The notes under the pieces were generated by a model. That model was given only the letters and a program-made list of their open reading frames with translations. It made no database searches and was not told the origin of the DNA. Below, in pieces: positions 12,701 to 24,449 of a DNA stretch of 64,000 nt. The position numbers and the translations under genes were made by a program. Positions within the stretch are counted from its first letter, which is position 1. Each line of letters opens with the position of its first letter. The DNA comes from Sesamum alatum (lineage: Eukaryota > Streptophyta > Magnoliopsida > Lamiales > Pedaliaceae), in the NCBI GenBank assembly GCA_034509735.1, contig JACGWO010000013.1, positions 15,892,136 to 15,956,135 on the forward strand, written 5' to 3'.

Positions 12701-13427
12701 TATTTCAATTGCTATATATATCATTGCAGGGTGAAACCCGAATTGAATCACACAAACGAGGATTTGTTGAAGTTGCATTATTGGGGGCCAAGAGCAGAAG
12801 TCACGACATACCATCTACTTCGTCAATGGCTTCAATTTCCACACTGAACATCACAATGTCGGGAAGTCAACAATGAATTGTGGTATTTGTGTCAAAAGCT
12901 CATCATATATAGACACGGATTCTGACTTCTATGGAATTTTGGAAGAAATAATTCAGCTAGATTACCCACTAATTCCGAACATGCACATTGTGCTGTTTAA
13001 TTATCGTTGGATCGATCCGATCAGAGGCATGAAGATACACCCTCGTTATCACGTCGTTGATGTCAACTTCAAAAAGCTCTACCAAAAGAATGAACCATTC
13101 ATACTGGCACAACAAGCAGTACAAGTATACTATGCGGATTACCCGAGCATGAAGAAGGACAAAGTCGACCGGAAAGCTGTTTGCAAAATCAAGGCTCGAA
13201 GAGTTATCGATGACTCGCGATGGACCGAGGTCGCCTATCAGATGGATGAAGTCGTACCTAATCCAGATGTTGTAATAGATAACAAACATTTGAACTGCAT
13301 GACCCAATGGGAATACAATTGGTCGTTGATCATGGAGCAGGGCCATCGCGCTCGCCAGACAGTGAATCAGAGGATGAAGATGAAGATGGCTTTGACGAGG
13401 CTGAGTCCGATGAAAGAGACTTTTTGA
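9727..13427 (+). pseudogene. TNP2-type CACTA transposase with DUF4218 and DUF4216 regions
   Basis: The gene begins near ATG 9727 (MYDRDILWVTPEFE), equivalent to the start in copy A. Exon 1 runs to about 12075 and holds the Cys-rich N-terminal domain and then the TNP2 core, including DMMDIKG-type residues around HNLDVMHIEKNVFDYIFNTM (about 11470-11520). The DUF4218 part lies at about 11815-12075 (MGHLIVHLPYEARVGGP) and continues in exon 2 at about 12137-12460. Short exon 3 is about 12547-12643. Exon 4, 12729-13427, carries the DUF4216-like segment (FNYRWIDPIRGMKIHPRYHV). Frames change several times in exon 1 (near 9790, 10240, 10510, 11100 and 11340) and stops are present, so it is a decayed autonomous-type transposase. 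Confidence 0.85.
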
Positions 13428-13529
13428 ATTTTCCAATTCAAAAATTTATGTAATTTTTTATCACGTTATTATTAAAATTATATTTGATAGATGTATTTTG
13501 AATCGACTCAACGGTCAAATTTATCAGGA

Positions 13530-13870
13530 CCGTTCCTATTTGAGGTACAATATTTCAAATATATAATTACCGTTCCTATTTGTAGTACAATATTTCAAAT
13601 ACGGCGGCTAATTTAAAAAAAATGAGGGAAATTTGAATTAGGAACGGTACAAATATATATCTACCGTTCCTATTTGAAGTACAATATTTCAAATCTGACG
13701 GCTAATTAAAAAAAATGAGGGAAAATTTGAATTAGGAACGGTACAAATATATATCGACCGTTTCTATTTGAGTTACAATATTTCAAATATGGCGGCTAAT
13801 TAAAAAAAAAATGAGGGAAATTTGAATTGAGAACGGTGGGTATAAAATAGTACTGTTCCTAAATTCCTAA
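13530..13870. repeat. Tandem repeat inside CACTA B, about 94-bp unit
   Basis: The word caatatttcaaat recurs at 13548, 13588, 13682 and 13776, giving spacings of 40, 94 and 94 bp. Each full unit also holds 'ggcggctaatt', 'atgagggaaa' and one GGAACGGT or CCGTTCC motif. It lies just downstream of the transposase stop codon, so it adds internal copies of the subterminal motif. Confidence 0.75.
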
Positions 13871-14120
13871 TATAAATTCACCCCTTGGCCAATTTTTACC
13901 CATTTCTGCCTCTCCCTCTTCCCCCATTTCTCCCTCTCCCTCTTCCCCGTCAACCCCAATTTCTGCCTCTGCCTCTCCTACCGACGGCCGCCACCACTAG
14001 CGCCTCTCCTCCGGCCGCCACCACCAGCGCCTCTGTGTTTCCTCCCCAGCCGCCCCCACAGCCCCTGTCGTCAGTCGCCGCTGCAAGCCGCCGCCATCCC
14101 TCCGCCGTCGTCGTAACAAG
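13871..14120 (+). other. Pyrimidine-rich leader-like patch in CACTA B
   Basis: This GC- and CT-rich patch (repeated 'ctctccctcttccc', then Pro/Ala/Ser-coding triplets) matches about 6800-7130 of copy A in inverse. It is probably the untranslated leader or promoter region of the TnpA-like gene, ending at a donor-like GTAGGG near 14120. Its Pro-rich frame shows no conserved domain. Confidence 0.45.
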
Positions 14121-14479
14121 TAGGGTTTTCCAAAAAACCCAACTTTTATTTTTCTTTTTTCTATTTTTTTTTTGAAAATGCATAATATTATGTTGTAATA
14201 TTTGTAATTTCTATAATTTTTGAATACTTAGGGGATTTTCTGTAAATTTCTGTTTAGTTAGGGGAGTAATCTATAATTTTTGAATAGTTTAGGGGAGTAA
14301 TCTGTAATTTTTTAATAGTTAGGAATTTTCTGTAATTTTCTAGTATTATGTTGTAATTTTGTGTAAATTTTCTGTAAAATTTTATGGGATTACTGATATT
14401 ATGTTGACATAATATATGCTATTATTTCTGTAATTTGATGGAATATATGTAAATATGATGGAATATAGGATATTATTTT

Positions 14480-15240
14480 TGTAATTGGGGTATATTTCTG
14501 TAAATCTGAAAATTCGGAAAATATGGAAATTTGGAAATTTTTAAAATTCTGGAAATTCTGTAAATTTTTAAAATTCTGAAAATTCGAAAAATATGGAAAT
14601 TTGGAAATTTTTAAAAATTTTAAAATATGGAAATTTGGAAATTTTTAAAAATCTGGAAATTAGATTTCTTTTCAAATTCTGGATTTTTGAATTTTTTTAA
14701 ATTTCTGGAAATTTGAATTTTTTCAAAATCTGAAATTTTTAATATTTTTAAAAATCTGGAAATTTTTAATTTTTCAAAATTCTGGAATTTTTAATATTTT
14801 AAAATATGGAAATTGAAAATATTTTAAAATCTGGCATTTTATTTTTTTAAAAATCTGGAAATTTAAAGTATTTAAAATCTGGAATTTAAATTTTTTTAAA
14901 AATCTGAATTTTTTAATTTTTTCAAAATCTGGAATTTTTAAATAATTTCAAAATCTGGAATTTTTAATTTTTTCAAAATCTGGATTTTTTTATTTTTTTC
15001 AAATCTGGAATTTTTAGTTTTTTCTGAATCTGGAATTTTTAATTTTTCAAAATCTGGAAATTTAAAATATTTAAAATCTGGAATTTTATTTTTTAAAAAA
15101 ATCTGGAATTTTTAATTTTTAAAAATCTGAAATTTTTATATTTTTTCAAAATCTGGAAATTTGAATTTTTAAAAATTTGGAATTTTTAATTTTTAAAATC
15201 TGAAAAATTTGAATTTTTAAAAATTCAATAATTAAAAATA
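14480..15240. repeat. Degenerate short-period repeat (TCTGGAA word) in CACTA B
   Basis: For about 750 bp the sequence cycles through 'aaaatctggaatttttaatt' variants at roughly 25-30-bp steps, almost all in the same orientation. It lies between the leader patch and the TnpA-like ATG, so it is probably a large intron or spacer. The matching region in copy A is shorter. Confidence 0.7.
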
Positions 15241-15369
15241 TGAATAATTTGAAGGAATTAGTTGCAATTTTAGGGTAAAAATTATGGTATTTATTTTGCA
15301 TATATATTAAATAAATTAGAAAATCTTCATTATTGAAATAAATTGATACTTATGTGTATTTTTTAGATA

Positions 15370-16970
15370 ATGTCTGGTCGGGATTTTTCCACCAAGAGGA
15401 GGTGGACGTGGCCGTGGTCGTGGCGCGCGGTCGCGGCGAAGTTCCTATACTGGCGGCCGGTGTTGCTTCCCAGGATGAGGAAGCAGTTTTCTGACCAACA
15501 CCACCACCGGCCCACCCGCACCCGCACCCGCACCCGCACCACCTGCACCAGCAGATCCGGCACACGACCACCTGCGCCGGATCAGCAGCCCGGTGCGTCT
15601 ACTGCTGCGCCGGATCAGCAGCCCGGACCATCCACTACCGTACCGGCGGTTGATCCGGCCCGTCCATGGGCTGCCCCACCACCACCACCCCCACTGGCCC
15701 CACCACTCCCACCACCATCCGCGCACCAGTACATCACACTCGCCGATGCGAGGTACAATTTATGTTTTTTAATTTTTTTTTGTAATTTAAATTAATATTT
15801 TTGTGACATACTAATTATTTTGTAATTTCATTCGTGATCGGAAGATCCACGAGCGCATGTACGCGGTCGTGCGAGAACACTATCCCACCCTTGGGGCTGT
15901 TTGCGCCAGGTGCCGCTAGAGCACCAGCATTTTTTGGTTCGAGAGCTTGAAGGTAACAGGAATTAATTTTTTTTTAAAAAATATTTTAACAATCTAAGTT
16001 AAAAAATATTTATATATATATTTTTGAATACAGATGACATACTAGTGGGACGCCGACGACGTGTCGATGTTCAAGATCTTCCATGTCTGGGTGGGAAGTT
16101 CTTGAGGAAGAAGTTCATCCTCGCCAGACAGTCGCTGCAGATCCTCTATGGCTGACGAACGAGGTGTGGCGGCAGCTCCTTCTGTACTGGGCTTCCCGGA
16201 GTTCCAGAAGGAGTGCGAGAGGAACAAGGCGAACCGGAACGCCAACCCAGCCGCATCCACTACTGTGTACTGCGGAGGATCTGTCTCCGTCGGTATGCAC
16301 GAGCGAAAAATTGGTAAGATATCTAATGCTATTTTAATTATTTATTACTATTAAATTAAAATTGTTATAACTGTTTCCCATTTCTTTTTTACAGGAGGAG
16401 CAGCTCGGCCGGCCAGTGAAGCAGATGGAGTTATTCTCCAGATGCTACAAGAAGAATGCCGACGGCGGCTGGAGCGGGTCGAGGCAGCAGAGGGTGCGGT
16501 AAGTTGTAATTAATAATACATTCTACAGTATTTTTTTTAAATATTTTTAAAATTTCTAATTTATTGTAATTATTTTTGTAGGAGATGTTCCAGATGATGA
16601 TGGAGGATCATCAGTCTCAGGCCCCTGAGGATCCTGCTTCTGAATCAGAGGCCTCGGTGGCGCAGCAGGCCGAGTAGCTGATGTGGCTGAGTTGCGTCGG
16701 GGGCAAGAACAAGGGCCGGGTATTTGGTCTTGATTTTGAGGCCCTGGCACTCAGCCAGACCGTTACCTCGCCACCGCCCGCGCCAGAGCCAGCGCCTCCG
16801 TCAAACATGGAGGTCAGTTGGGCCGCCTCGAGGAGATGATGGCGGACCTGATGGGCATGGTCAAGGACATGCAGACCAGTTGCTCCGGCGCCGGCCCGTC
16901 ACGGCCTCCTAGAGACCCCACCCGTCCAAACATTGACGAGATGGACGAGGCCGGATGGGACGAAGAGTAA
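15370..16970 (+). pseudogene. TnpA-like plant transposase (Transposase_24 type), copy B
   Basis: Five exon-like blocks separated by GT-AG AT-rich gaps are visible. They are about 15370-15757 (MSGRDFST start, proline-rich, ending HQYITLADAR), 15835-15951 (IRDRKIHERMYAVVREHYP), 16034-16313 (ECERNKANRNANPAAST then YCGGSVSVGMHERKIG), 16395-16500 (EEQLGRPVKQMELFSR) and 16582-16970. The NPAAST...GG(S)xSVGMH block is the hallmark of plant Transposase_24 proteins in En/Spm elements. Stops and frame changes are present (for example in block 2 after CARCR), so it is decayed. Its expected role is binding of subterminal repeats. Confidence 0.75.
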
Positions 16971-17146
16971 ATTATGTATTTTTTTTTTCTTTTGTAATCA
17001 AATCGGATAATATTCGTATTTAATATAATTTTTATTTCTAAATTATGCATTTTTTCATATTTAAATATTAATTATATAATCAAAAATATTATTATTAATT
17101 TAAATGATAAAAACTATTAATATAAAAAAAATTAAATCATTAATTA

Positions 17147-18436
17147 GGAACGGTACTTTGGACGGTTCGTATTCGCGCCGTACCGTTCCTATAGTTGACT
17201 TTTTCAAGAGACTTACCGTTCCCAATGCCGATGACAAAATCATTCCAACTCTACACGTTAACCGTTCCTAAAGACGGAACCTATCGTGCCTAATTGTATT
17301 CCAAAATCAATCCTTTCGTGGTTAGGCTTTCGTTCTAAAGACAATACCAAAACCGATCCAAATCATTATTCCAAAAGATTGAGTGCAAACACCGTTCCTA
17401 AACGTCGCGACAAAATATATTCCCAGTTACCGGTCCTAATCTCTACAACCAACTGTTCCTAGATGTATTCCAGAAACCATGCTAAATTTTATCTACAACA
17501 TAAATGGACTGTTCCAAACAGAGTTCTAAACACCGTTCCTAATTGCGCGATTTATTTTCATTGATACTGTTCCTAATGTTTATAAAGTGTTCCAAATGCA
17601 AAAAAATCAAAATTATACGTACAAAGGTAATTAGGAACGGTTAGAACGAAATAGTGCCAACCACCGTCCCAAAGTAGGAACGATAATCTCGTTACCGTTC
17701 CTAATAATTAGGATCGCCTCTTATTGCCACGGATAGCCTCCCGTTCCTCAACCGTTCCTAATTGTAGTCCAAAAGGTTCAAATTAATTACTTACCGTTCC
17801 AAATAATAAAAAAACCATTCCTGTTACCGTCCCAATCACCGCTTTTGTTTGTGGTGCTAGCGGTTGAAATATAGCCGTTTCACCTGCTTTAGGAACGGTA
17901 TCAGGAGGGGCTATAGGAACGGTCAAATTACCGTTGTAATATAGCCGTTAGGCATATTAGGAACGGTATGAGGCACACGCTAGGGGACTGTTCCCAATTG
18001 GAGCACAATTGGGAATGGTAATTGTAACAATATTGCACTTTCTACCACGGCATAAGAGGGTCTTATTTAGGACTACATATTGGAACAGTCAACTAACCGG
18101 TCCAAATGGACACGGCCATAGGAATTCGTATAGGAACGGTAAGTGTTCCTGGTCGACTAACCGTTCCAACTTTATCATATGTGTTCCAAATTAAAGTCCA
18201 AAATATATCGCGTCCTTTTTAGGACGATAATTGATCAACAAAATTGGCACCCTTGCGTTTGCACCAAATAGGAACGGATTGTGCCATTCCGATTAATTTG
18301 TATTATAATTACCTCGAAAGTGACGTCATCAACGGTTTCCCGTTCCACGACAGTTCTATTTACCATTCCTATTTGGAGCGGTAGTTGGAACTGTCGGCTA
18401 TATCCATTCCAAGTCCCGCATTTTTTTTTTGTAGTG
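17147..18436. repeat. CACTA B 3' subterminal repeat array
   Basis: There are many GGAACGG and CCGTTCC copies in both orientations. The segment at about 16975-17720 is the inverse of 3270-4085 in copy A, including the shared word ttattgccacggatagcctcc. The block at 17880-18436 continues to the terminal CACTA repeat. Confidence 0.75.
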
Positions 18437-18598
18437 TATACTTATACATTTCAATATATTTTGTAGTTTTAGATTTTGGCATATTTTGTTTTTTATTATT
18501 ATAGTTTTTTTCCCTCTTGCTAACCTTTTTATTTAATATTACAGGCTTCTAGAAAATGAATGAAAATATTTATTGTTTTAACTGCTGATTTATTTTTA

Positions 18599-19089
18599 GA
18601 AAAATTATTTTATTAGTCCGCTAAGTATGCCCAATATTAATTTTAGTCCGGAACTATATCCATTTTTTCTAAGTCTAGTAACTTGCAAAATTGATGAGAT
18701 TTAGTCTGAATTAGGATTTTTTACTCAATCTTTCGGCGATATTTTAAAATTAGCCGAAAAATGCACACGTGGCAACTATTTGGTAAAATTATGGCAACTT
18801 ATATTCGTGTAAATCTACATGTATTAGTTGCCACTTGTACAATCACACGTATTAGGTGGCATTTCAAATTAAAATCCACCTCATTTCAATTACCACGTAG
18901 ACTTAAAAATTCTCAAAATATGTCCAGTTGGCATATCATGTAATATTTTCGGCCAAGAAATCAAAAATCAACTATCGGAGGACTATATCTCATCACTTTT
19001 GGAAGTTACTGAACTTAAAAAAAATGGCATAGTTACCGGACTAAAATTAATATTGGGCATACTTAGCGACTAAAAAAAATAATTTTTCC
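18599..19089. mobile_element. Inverted-repeat MITE, copy 2
   Basis: There is an exact 10-bp target duplication tttattttta at 18589-18598 and 19090-19099. The ends are inverted repeats over about 60 bp, sharing 'ctaagtatgcccaatattaa' and 'ttttagtccgg'. The element has no coding capacity and inserted a short way outside the right terminus of CACTA B. Confidence 0.85.
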
Positions 19090-19099
19090 TTTATTTTTA

Positions 19100-20498
19100 T
19101 TCAACTCATTCTTTTGTTTTAAGATTAATCTTCTTTTAGGATTTCTTTGAGCCAATGAAAGTGTTTTTATTATCAGCGTCGGTGATAATGTTGCTATATT
19201 TCTTATTTAATTGAATTTAGTCATTTATGTTTATTTGTTCTTATTTTATTTTTTTCATTCATGATAATTAATTTACTCCTTATCTTTTCAGTTCAATTTG
19301 ATGAAATGATATTGGGATTTTGAAATTATTTTAATTTTTTTTATCTTCCATCTTTTCTTCTTTCTTTTACCATTGTATTTATCTTATAACTCATTAAAAG
19401 TAAGTTTTTATTTTTTTTCTTAATATGGAAGATCATTTTAGATTTATGTATTTTAATAGGATTTTGGATGGAATATGAACTATATAATACAAAACAACAT
19501 ATCTAACTAATTCTTTATTTTTTATATCTTTATATAGGGTTGAACATATGTAAAAAGCATATATATTTAATATGTCATAACTGTTTAAAAGTAATCCTTA
19601 TATAATACAAATTTTAGTAACTAGAAATATATTGTATATGTAGGAAAATATCTTTGTCAATAATAATCAAAATAGATTAAAAATTCAAAAACAACTATGT
19701 TTTACCTATTAAAATGAAAAATTTATTTTACGTCAAAAATCTTTATAGCATAATATAGTATAAAAATATTATTAAATTGAAAAAAGAAAAAAAATATATA
19801 ACGTCCGTGCATAGCACGGGATCTACTCTAGTATATATATAGATAGATTTCAAAATTTTAATAAAATACAAAAATTATAATTGGTGGAATATTTATTATG
19901 AGTTTGAATTTTAACCAATCAAACCAAATCTCTTAATCCATATCTTGAAATCCTTATATCCATACAATCTTAATGAATTGTCTCACAATCTTGGCAAAAC
20001 TTTCCATAAAATCACGCAAAGGTCAGTATAGGATGGTACAAAACGAGTTCAACAGCAAGGCTTGAGGGTGCCTGCAAGTTGGTGGGAATGGGATGGTGGC
20101 TCATCGAGTAGGGTGTGGTATGCTAAACGTGTTGTTTCTCTTTGGTTTTATCATGCGTGTTCCTGACCTTTGTATATGAACATTTGTCTCATGTTTGTTA
20201 AGTAATTTGATCTCACTGCTTTTTAGATCAAGATTTCATTTATCAAATCAAATGTTAAGGTTGGAGATTTGAGTATTTATATTACTCATTTTTCTATTAA
20301 CTAGGCAGTGCTACTTTTTTTGTCAGTCATGGTATGATAGATTTGTTGATTTTTTCTTCAAGCTGTCATTTATTATTATTTTTTTGCTTTTGCCTTTTTA
20401 GTTTATTTCATTGTCGTCACCATTTCGATAAATAATCTCCATACCTCTTTTCTACTTTTATGTTTTGTTTAATTTGCTATTCTTCTGTAGATTATATA
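19100..20498. other. AT-rich intergenic DNA with one Helitron-like terminus
   Basis: I see no gene. The stretch 19530-19800 resembles 47790-47960 (shared 'actatgtttta(c/t)ctatta' and 'tttacgt' words), which suggests a decayed repeat family with the Helitron-like 3' end at 19831. Confidence 0.5.
19803..19831 (+). mobile_element. Helitron-like 3' terminus
   Basis: A short hairpin ccgtgcatagcacgg (19805-19819) is followed 8 bp later by terminal CTAG and then a T. Plant Helitrons end with a hairpin followed by CTRR and insert before T. I could not place the 5' end. Confidence 0.55.
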
Positions 20499-20507
20499 TT
20501 TATTTTT

Positions 20508-21005
20508 GGGTTAATTACACTTACACCCCCTCTGAGAATGTATAATTACACTTTCCCCCAAAAAGGTTTTGAAATTACACTTACACCCCCTCCGAAAATT
20601 CTCTGTTTACACCTGACCCCCATCCGTTAGAGTTTGGACGAAAAATGTTCACGTGAACAAAAATAATTACATAAATTTTCAATTTTTTCCATCATTTAAC
20701 ATTCTCATGTATATTTTTGTACTTATAAGAGGATAAGTGTAACGTATATGAATGAAGTGAGGCCAATATTATTATATTTTTTCCTTATAAGTACAAAATT
20801 ATTGCACGAGAATATTAAATGAGAGGTAAAATTGAAAATTTATGTAATTATTTTTGTTGAAATGAACATTTTCCGCCAAACTTTAACTAATGGAGGTCAG
20901 GTGTAAACAAACAATTTTTAGAGGGGGTGTAAATGTAATTTCAAAACCTTCTTTGGGGAAAGTATAATTATGCATTTTCAGAGGGGGTCTAAGTGTAATT
21001 AACCC
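20508..21005. mobile_element. Inverted-repeat MITE, copy 3
   Basis: The 9-bp target duplication tttattttt is exact (20499-20507 and 21006-21014). The ends GGGTTAATTACACTTACACC and GGGTTAATTACACTTAGACC are inverted, followed on both sides by a second related block ('tataattacactttcccc'). The interior uses a 'cacttacaccccctc' word rather than the GGTCC word of other copies. It has no coding capacity. Confidence 0.88.
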
Positions 21006-21014
21006 TTTATTTTT

Positions 21015-23190
21015 TACTTATATATGTCGCGGTGACATGCTGGAAAGGATTTATTACACCTTTTCAATTCATATTTGGTTTTAGTCATTAATTTCTTGAA
21101 TTAAATTTATCATATTTGGTTTTGATATTTTTCTTTGTATATATATTTCAAATAAATTTGTTTAATATTTGCGTTATGTTTTTAATGACAAATAAATCTG
21201 TCTATTATATAGACAGACATTTGACAAGAATCAAATAAGCAATGACTAAATGACTACTTTATGAAATTTTCATTTTTATCTTTTTCAGAAAAATTAATCT
21301 CAATTGATTGGATATTTAATCACTCTATATAATTTGACTTTAGTAGTTAAATATCATTTACAATAAATAAATACGGTCATGATATGTATTTAAAAAATGT
21401 GGATAGTAGCGGATAAATACAACTAAGATATGCATATCAAGGAAATTAATTTAGGTGGGCTTCAATTGTTGCTTTCTTTTTTAATGTTAAATCTACCAAT
21501 AAGTTCTTATTCTACTTTTTTTTTATTCACACATTTTTTATTTGATCCTTTTTTTTTTTACCTTTGATTTTTTATCATCTATTTGATTTTTGACTTTTTT
21601 TTTTTTATTTACCACTTCTATTTGTTTTTAGTTTGTCTTTGATTTTACAATAATGATTCATGATTTCTTTAATCATTGACTGCATCTATATGAAATATAT
21701 AGTTCATTGCAATCAATTTTACTTTCTATTTTTTAGATTTTAATTAAAAAATCTAAATAAATGTTTGTAATTTCTAACCTCCCTCATGTGAGAAGATATG
21801 TATGATCATGATTTTTTTTTCTAATTATTATTAAAAGTTCAACCATCAAATGTTAGCGGATGAAATTAAATAACTCAAAGGTATGAATTTTTCATTTCCA
21901 TTATTTTTGTTTATAATCTTTTTTAGTAAAATAGCAAGGTTTCTTAATGTATGTTTGAACATTTTTTCATATTCAGTTAAAATAAATCATTTCAAAAATA
22001 ATAGTTAGAGTTTTCAATTTTTTTTAATTAAAAATCAATTGAGTTATTTCAAAATATTTTTAATTCTTTTTTCATAATTGCTTTGGCATTTTCTATTCTC
22101 TTGTCCTTTTACAAATCTTTTGCTATACATGATAAAGCAACTTAATGAAGGAGCGCTAATTATTTTCCTTGATGCATTGCCTAACAATCTCTTTCATCCT
22201 TTTATTTCTTATATCCAAGTTTATATTTCTTAAAAGTGTATTCCTCTTTGTTTTTTTAATAATACTCTTTTCTTCTTCTTCTAGATATTCTTAAGTTATA
22301 TTGATGGCTAATAATAAGTTATTATTTCTTATTATTAATTCCTGAGCATTTATTTAAAATTTTCAATTTTTATTTTTTAATTATGTTTTTCTTCATGTCC
22401 CATTAATTACTTTTATTTATTTCATTTATTAATGATTTTCTATAAATATATGTCTTTAGCTCAAATAATTCGTTCATATTATTTTCTTAACTTTTTTAAT
22501 AAGATAATCATGATTTCTCTATTTAATCATTAAATGAGTATAAATTTTAATCCAACAATAGTTCATCAACATCTTCAATTTCATGTCTCTTATGTGATTT
22601 TCTCTTTATCTTTTTTGTTAATATTCATTTTTTCATCTTTTAGATATTATGTTTTACCTATTTTTTCATGTTGAATCTACATTAATGAAGTATTCTACTA
22701 TGAATTTTTATGGTTTTAAAATTTATGTGTTTTCTCTTATTATTAATTCCCCAAATATTTAGTAACAACTGAACATTGTTTCTCATATATTGTAAATTAT
22801 GTGTTTTCTCAATTATTGTAAAGTTAAGCTAATTTATATATTGCTTAATATATTAATTTGTTACGAACAAACTTATTTTCCATTAGTGTACCTAAAAATC
22901 AACTTGAAAATATCATTCCACTTTCAAAAATTTGCATCGTACAGTAGATTGAAATATCTAATCGATCAACACATATTCAATTGTTTTAAGAATATATATT
23001 TCACTATTTTCTAGGTGGTCTAAAAATTTAAGTTTATACAGTAAAACATATAAATGTTTGTGTGTTTAGTTTTTACTTTTCATTCAAAATTTAATTTAAT
23101 ATATTTGCCCATGCATAGTACGGGGATTATGCTAGTCTATATATATAGCAGAACGAAGTTTGACTGCAATTAAGGTAATTTTGACTCAAT
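21015..23190. other. AT-rich intergenic DNA, no gene seen
   Basis: Only short chance frames with AT-driven composition (Ile, Phe, Lys, Asn-rich) are present. The one recognisable item is the Helitron-like terminus near 23135. Confidence 0.6.
23107..23135 (+). mobile_element. Second Helitron-like 3' terminus
   Basis: The sequence cccatgcatagtacgggg (imperfect hairpin) followed by attatg and CTAG resembles the terminus at 19831. The hairpin has mismatches, so this is weaker. The 5' end was not found. Confidence 0.4.
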
Positions 23191-23194
23191 ACTA

Positions 23195-23645
23195 ATTTAT
23201 CATAATTTTGAATTTTTAAATTATAAGAAAAAATCTCATTGGATGGAGAATTCATTTAATTTAAAATATTTCAAAGTTTACTTCGTATTTATCCAAAATC
23301 TTGTCTCCATAATTATAATTCAATTTTTTAATTATAATAAAATCTTATTTAAAAACATCATCTATTTTAAATATCTTAAATATTTATTTCCTATATATCC
23401 AAAATCTTATCTCCGATATTATAATTGAATTTTAAATTTTCAGGAAAACATCGATTAGAAACATCACCTATTTTAAGTATACTTTATATTTATGTTGTAT
23501 TTATATGAAGTTTTATCTCTAAGATTATATTTCAATTTTTTAATTGACAAGAAAAAATCTTATTTGTTAGAGCATATCTAATTTAAATATTTTAAATATT
23601 TATTTTGTATTTATCAAAAAATTTATCTTCAATATTAAAATACTA
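23195..23645. repeat. Four-unit tandem array, 106-111-bp period
   Basis: The phase marker (c/g)aatttttaaatta-like recurs at 23210, 23321, 23427 and 23533. Each unit continues with 'aaaatctcat/cttatt', 'ttaaatat' and 'tatccaaaatcttatctcc'. The units are diverged and show no coding potential, so this is an old minisatellite-like array. Confidence 0.7.
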
Positions 23646-24239
23646 ATTTAATTTGTATGCATCTTAAATAATTTTATATGTCCAGATTAAGTTTTATTTG
23701 ATATTAATTGCATATGTATTTTTCTTAACTGAGTTTATTTTTAAGATTTAGTTTTATTTATTAACACTAAAAATATCCAAACCAAAATTTTCGATGACCT
23801 AATGATAGTAGTCTCCATTATTTTTGTATTTAAATTGAACAAAGTCTACTCTACATCTCTTCAGGTATGCTTCTTTTCTATTCTTCATTAAACAATCTCA
23901 AAATTTAATACTATGTATGATTCTTTTCATCGCTTTTTTATGGTTGAAATGATGTCTTTCACTTTTTCATGATATTATTTTTTTTCATGATCTTTGAAGT
24001 TTTGTAATTAATAAATTATATTCTTTACTCAGGTTTTTATGTCTATTAAATTTTATTATTTATTTGTCTTCACACTCATGTTCTATAGTTAAATTGATGT
24101 TTTTCCTTTATCATGATATCGTTTTATTTTTTTATATATTATTTTTCATGAAATTTGAAAGTTATTGAATTAACAATCTTTATCCTTTTCTTATGTTTTC
24201 CTATTAAATTTTAATACTTATTTACCTTTGGTTTTTATT

Positions 24240-24440
24240 TTTTAGATTTATATGGTGATTGCTTGATTATATTCCACAAGAAGGAATAAATTTATTTAAT
24301 CTTCATAAGTACATATTACGTTTTTAATATTTATTTATATAATTCTACTTAATTTGTCATTTAGTTTTTATTTCTACTAAAATATTTACTGTGTTGCATC
24401 TTTTATACACCAGTTTATATATATATATATATATATGTAT
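24240..24440. repeat. Diverged copy of the 1-1300 repeat
   Basis: It shares 'atatggtgattgcttgatt', 'cacaagaaggaataaattta' and 'ttttatacacca' in the same order as the left-edge repeat. This links the two AT-rich regions on either side of the CACTA pair. Confidence 0.55.
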
Positions 24441-24449
24441 ATTGATATA

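Larger units (their letters stand above)
8775..18436 (+). mobile_element. CACTA (En/Spm) transposon copy B, near full length
   Basis: The 5' end CACTACAAAAAAAATACCGG lies at 8775. The 3' end at 18436 reads CACTACAAAAAAAAAATGCG on the opposite strand. Both ends carry arrays of GGAACGGT/CCGTTCC. Inside are a multi-exon TNP2 transposase (9727-13427) and a TnpA-like gene (15370-16970), the standard two-gene CACTA layout. Both genes have frameshifts and stops. Flanking triplets are cta (8772-8774) and tat (18437-18439), so B alone lacks a 3-bp duplication. The outer pair around A plus B is cat (3177-3179) and tat, a 2/3 match. Confidence 0.88.

Noticed and set aside
14480..15240. Regular short repeats considered as a CRISPR array
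   Set aside because: Plant nuclear DNA, units directly adjoining with no unique spacers, inside a transposon.
8775..18436. Copy B as a simple independent insertion
   Set aside because: The immediate flanks cta and tat do not form a 3-bp duplication, and copy A stops exactly at its 5' end, so a compound origin or later rearrangement is more likely.
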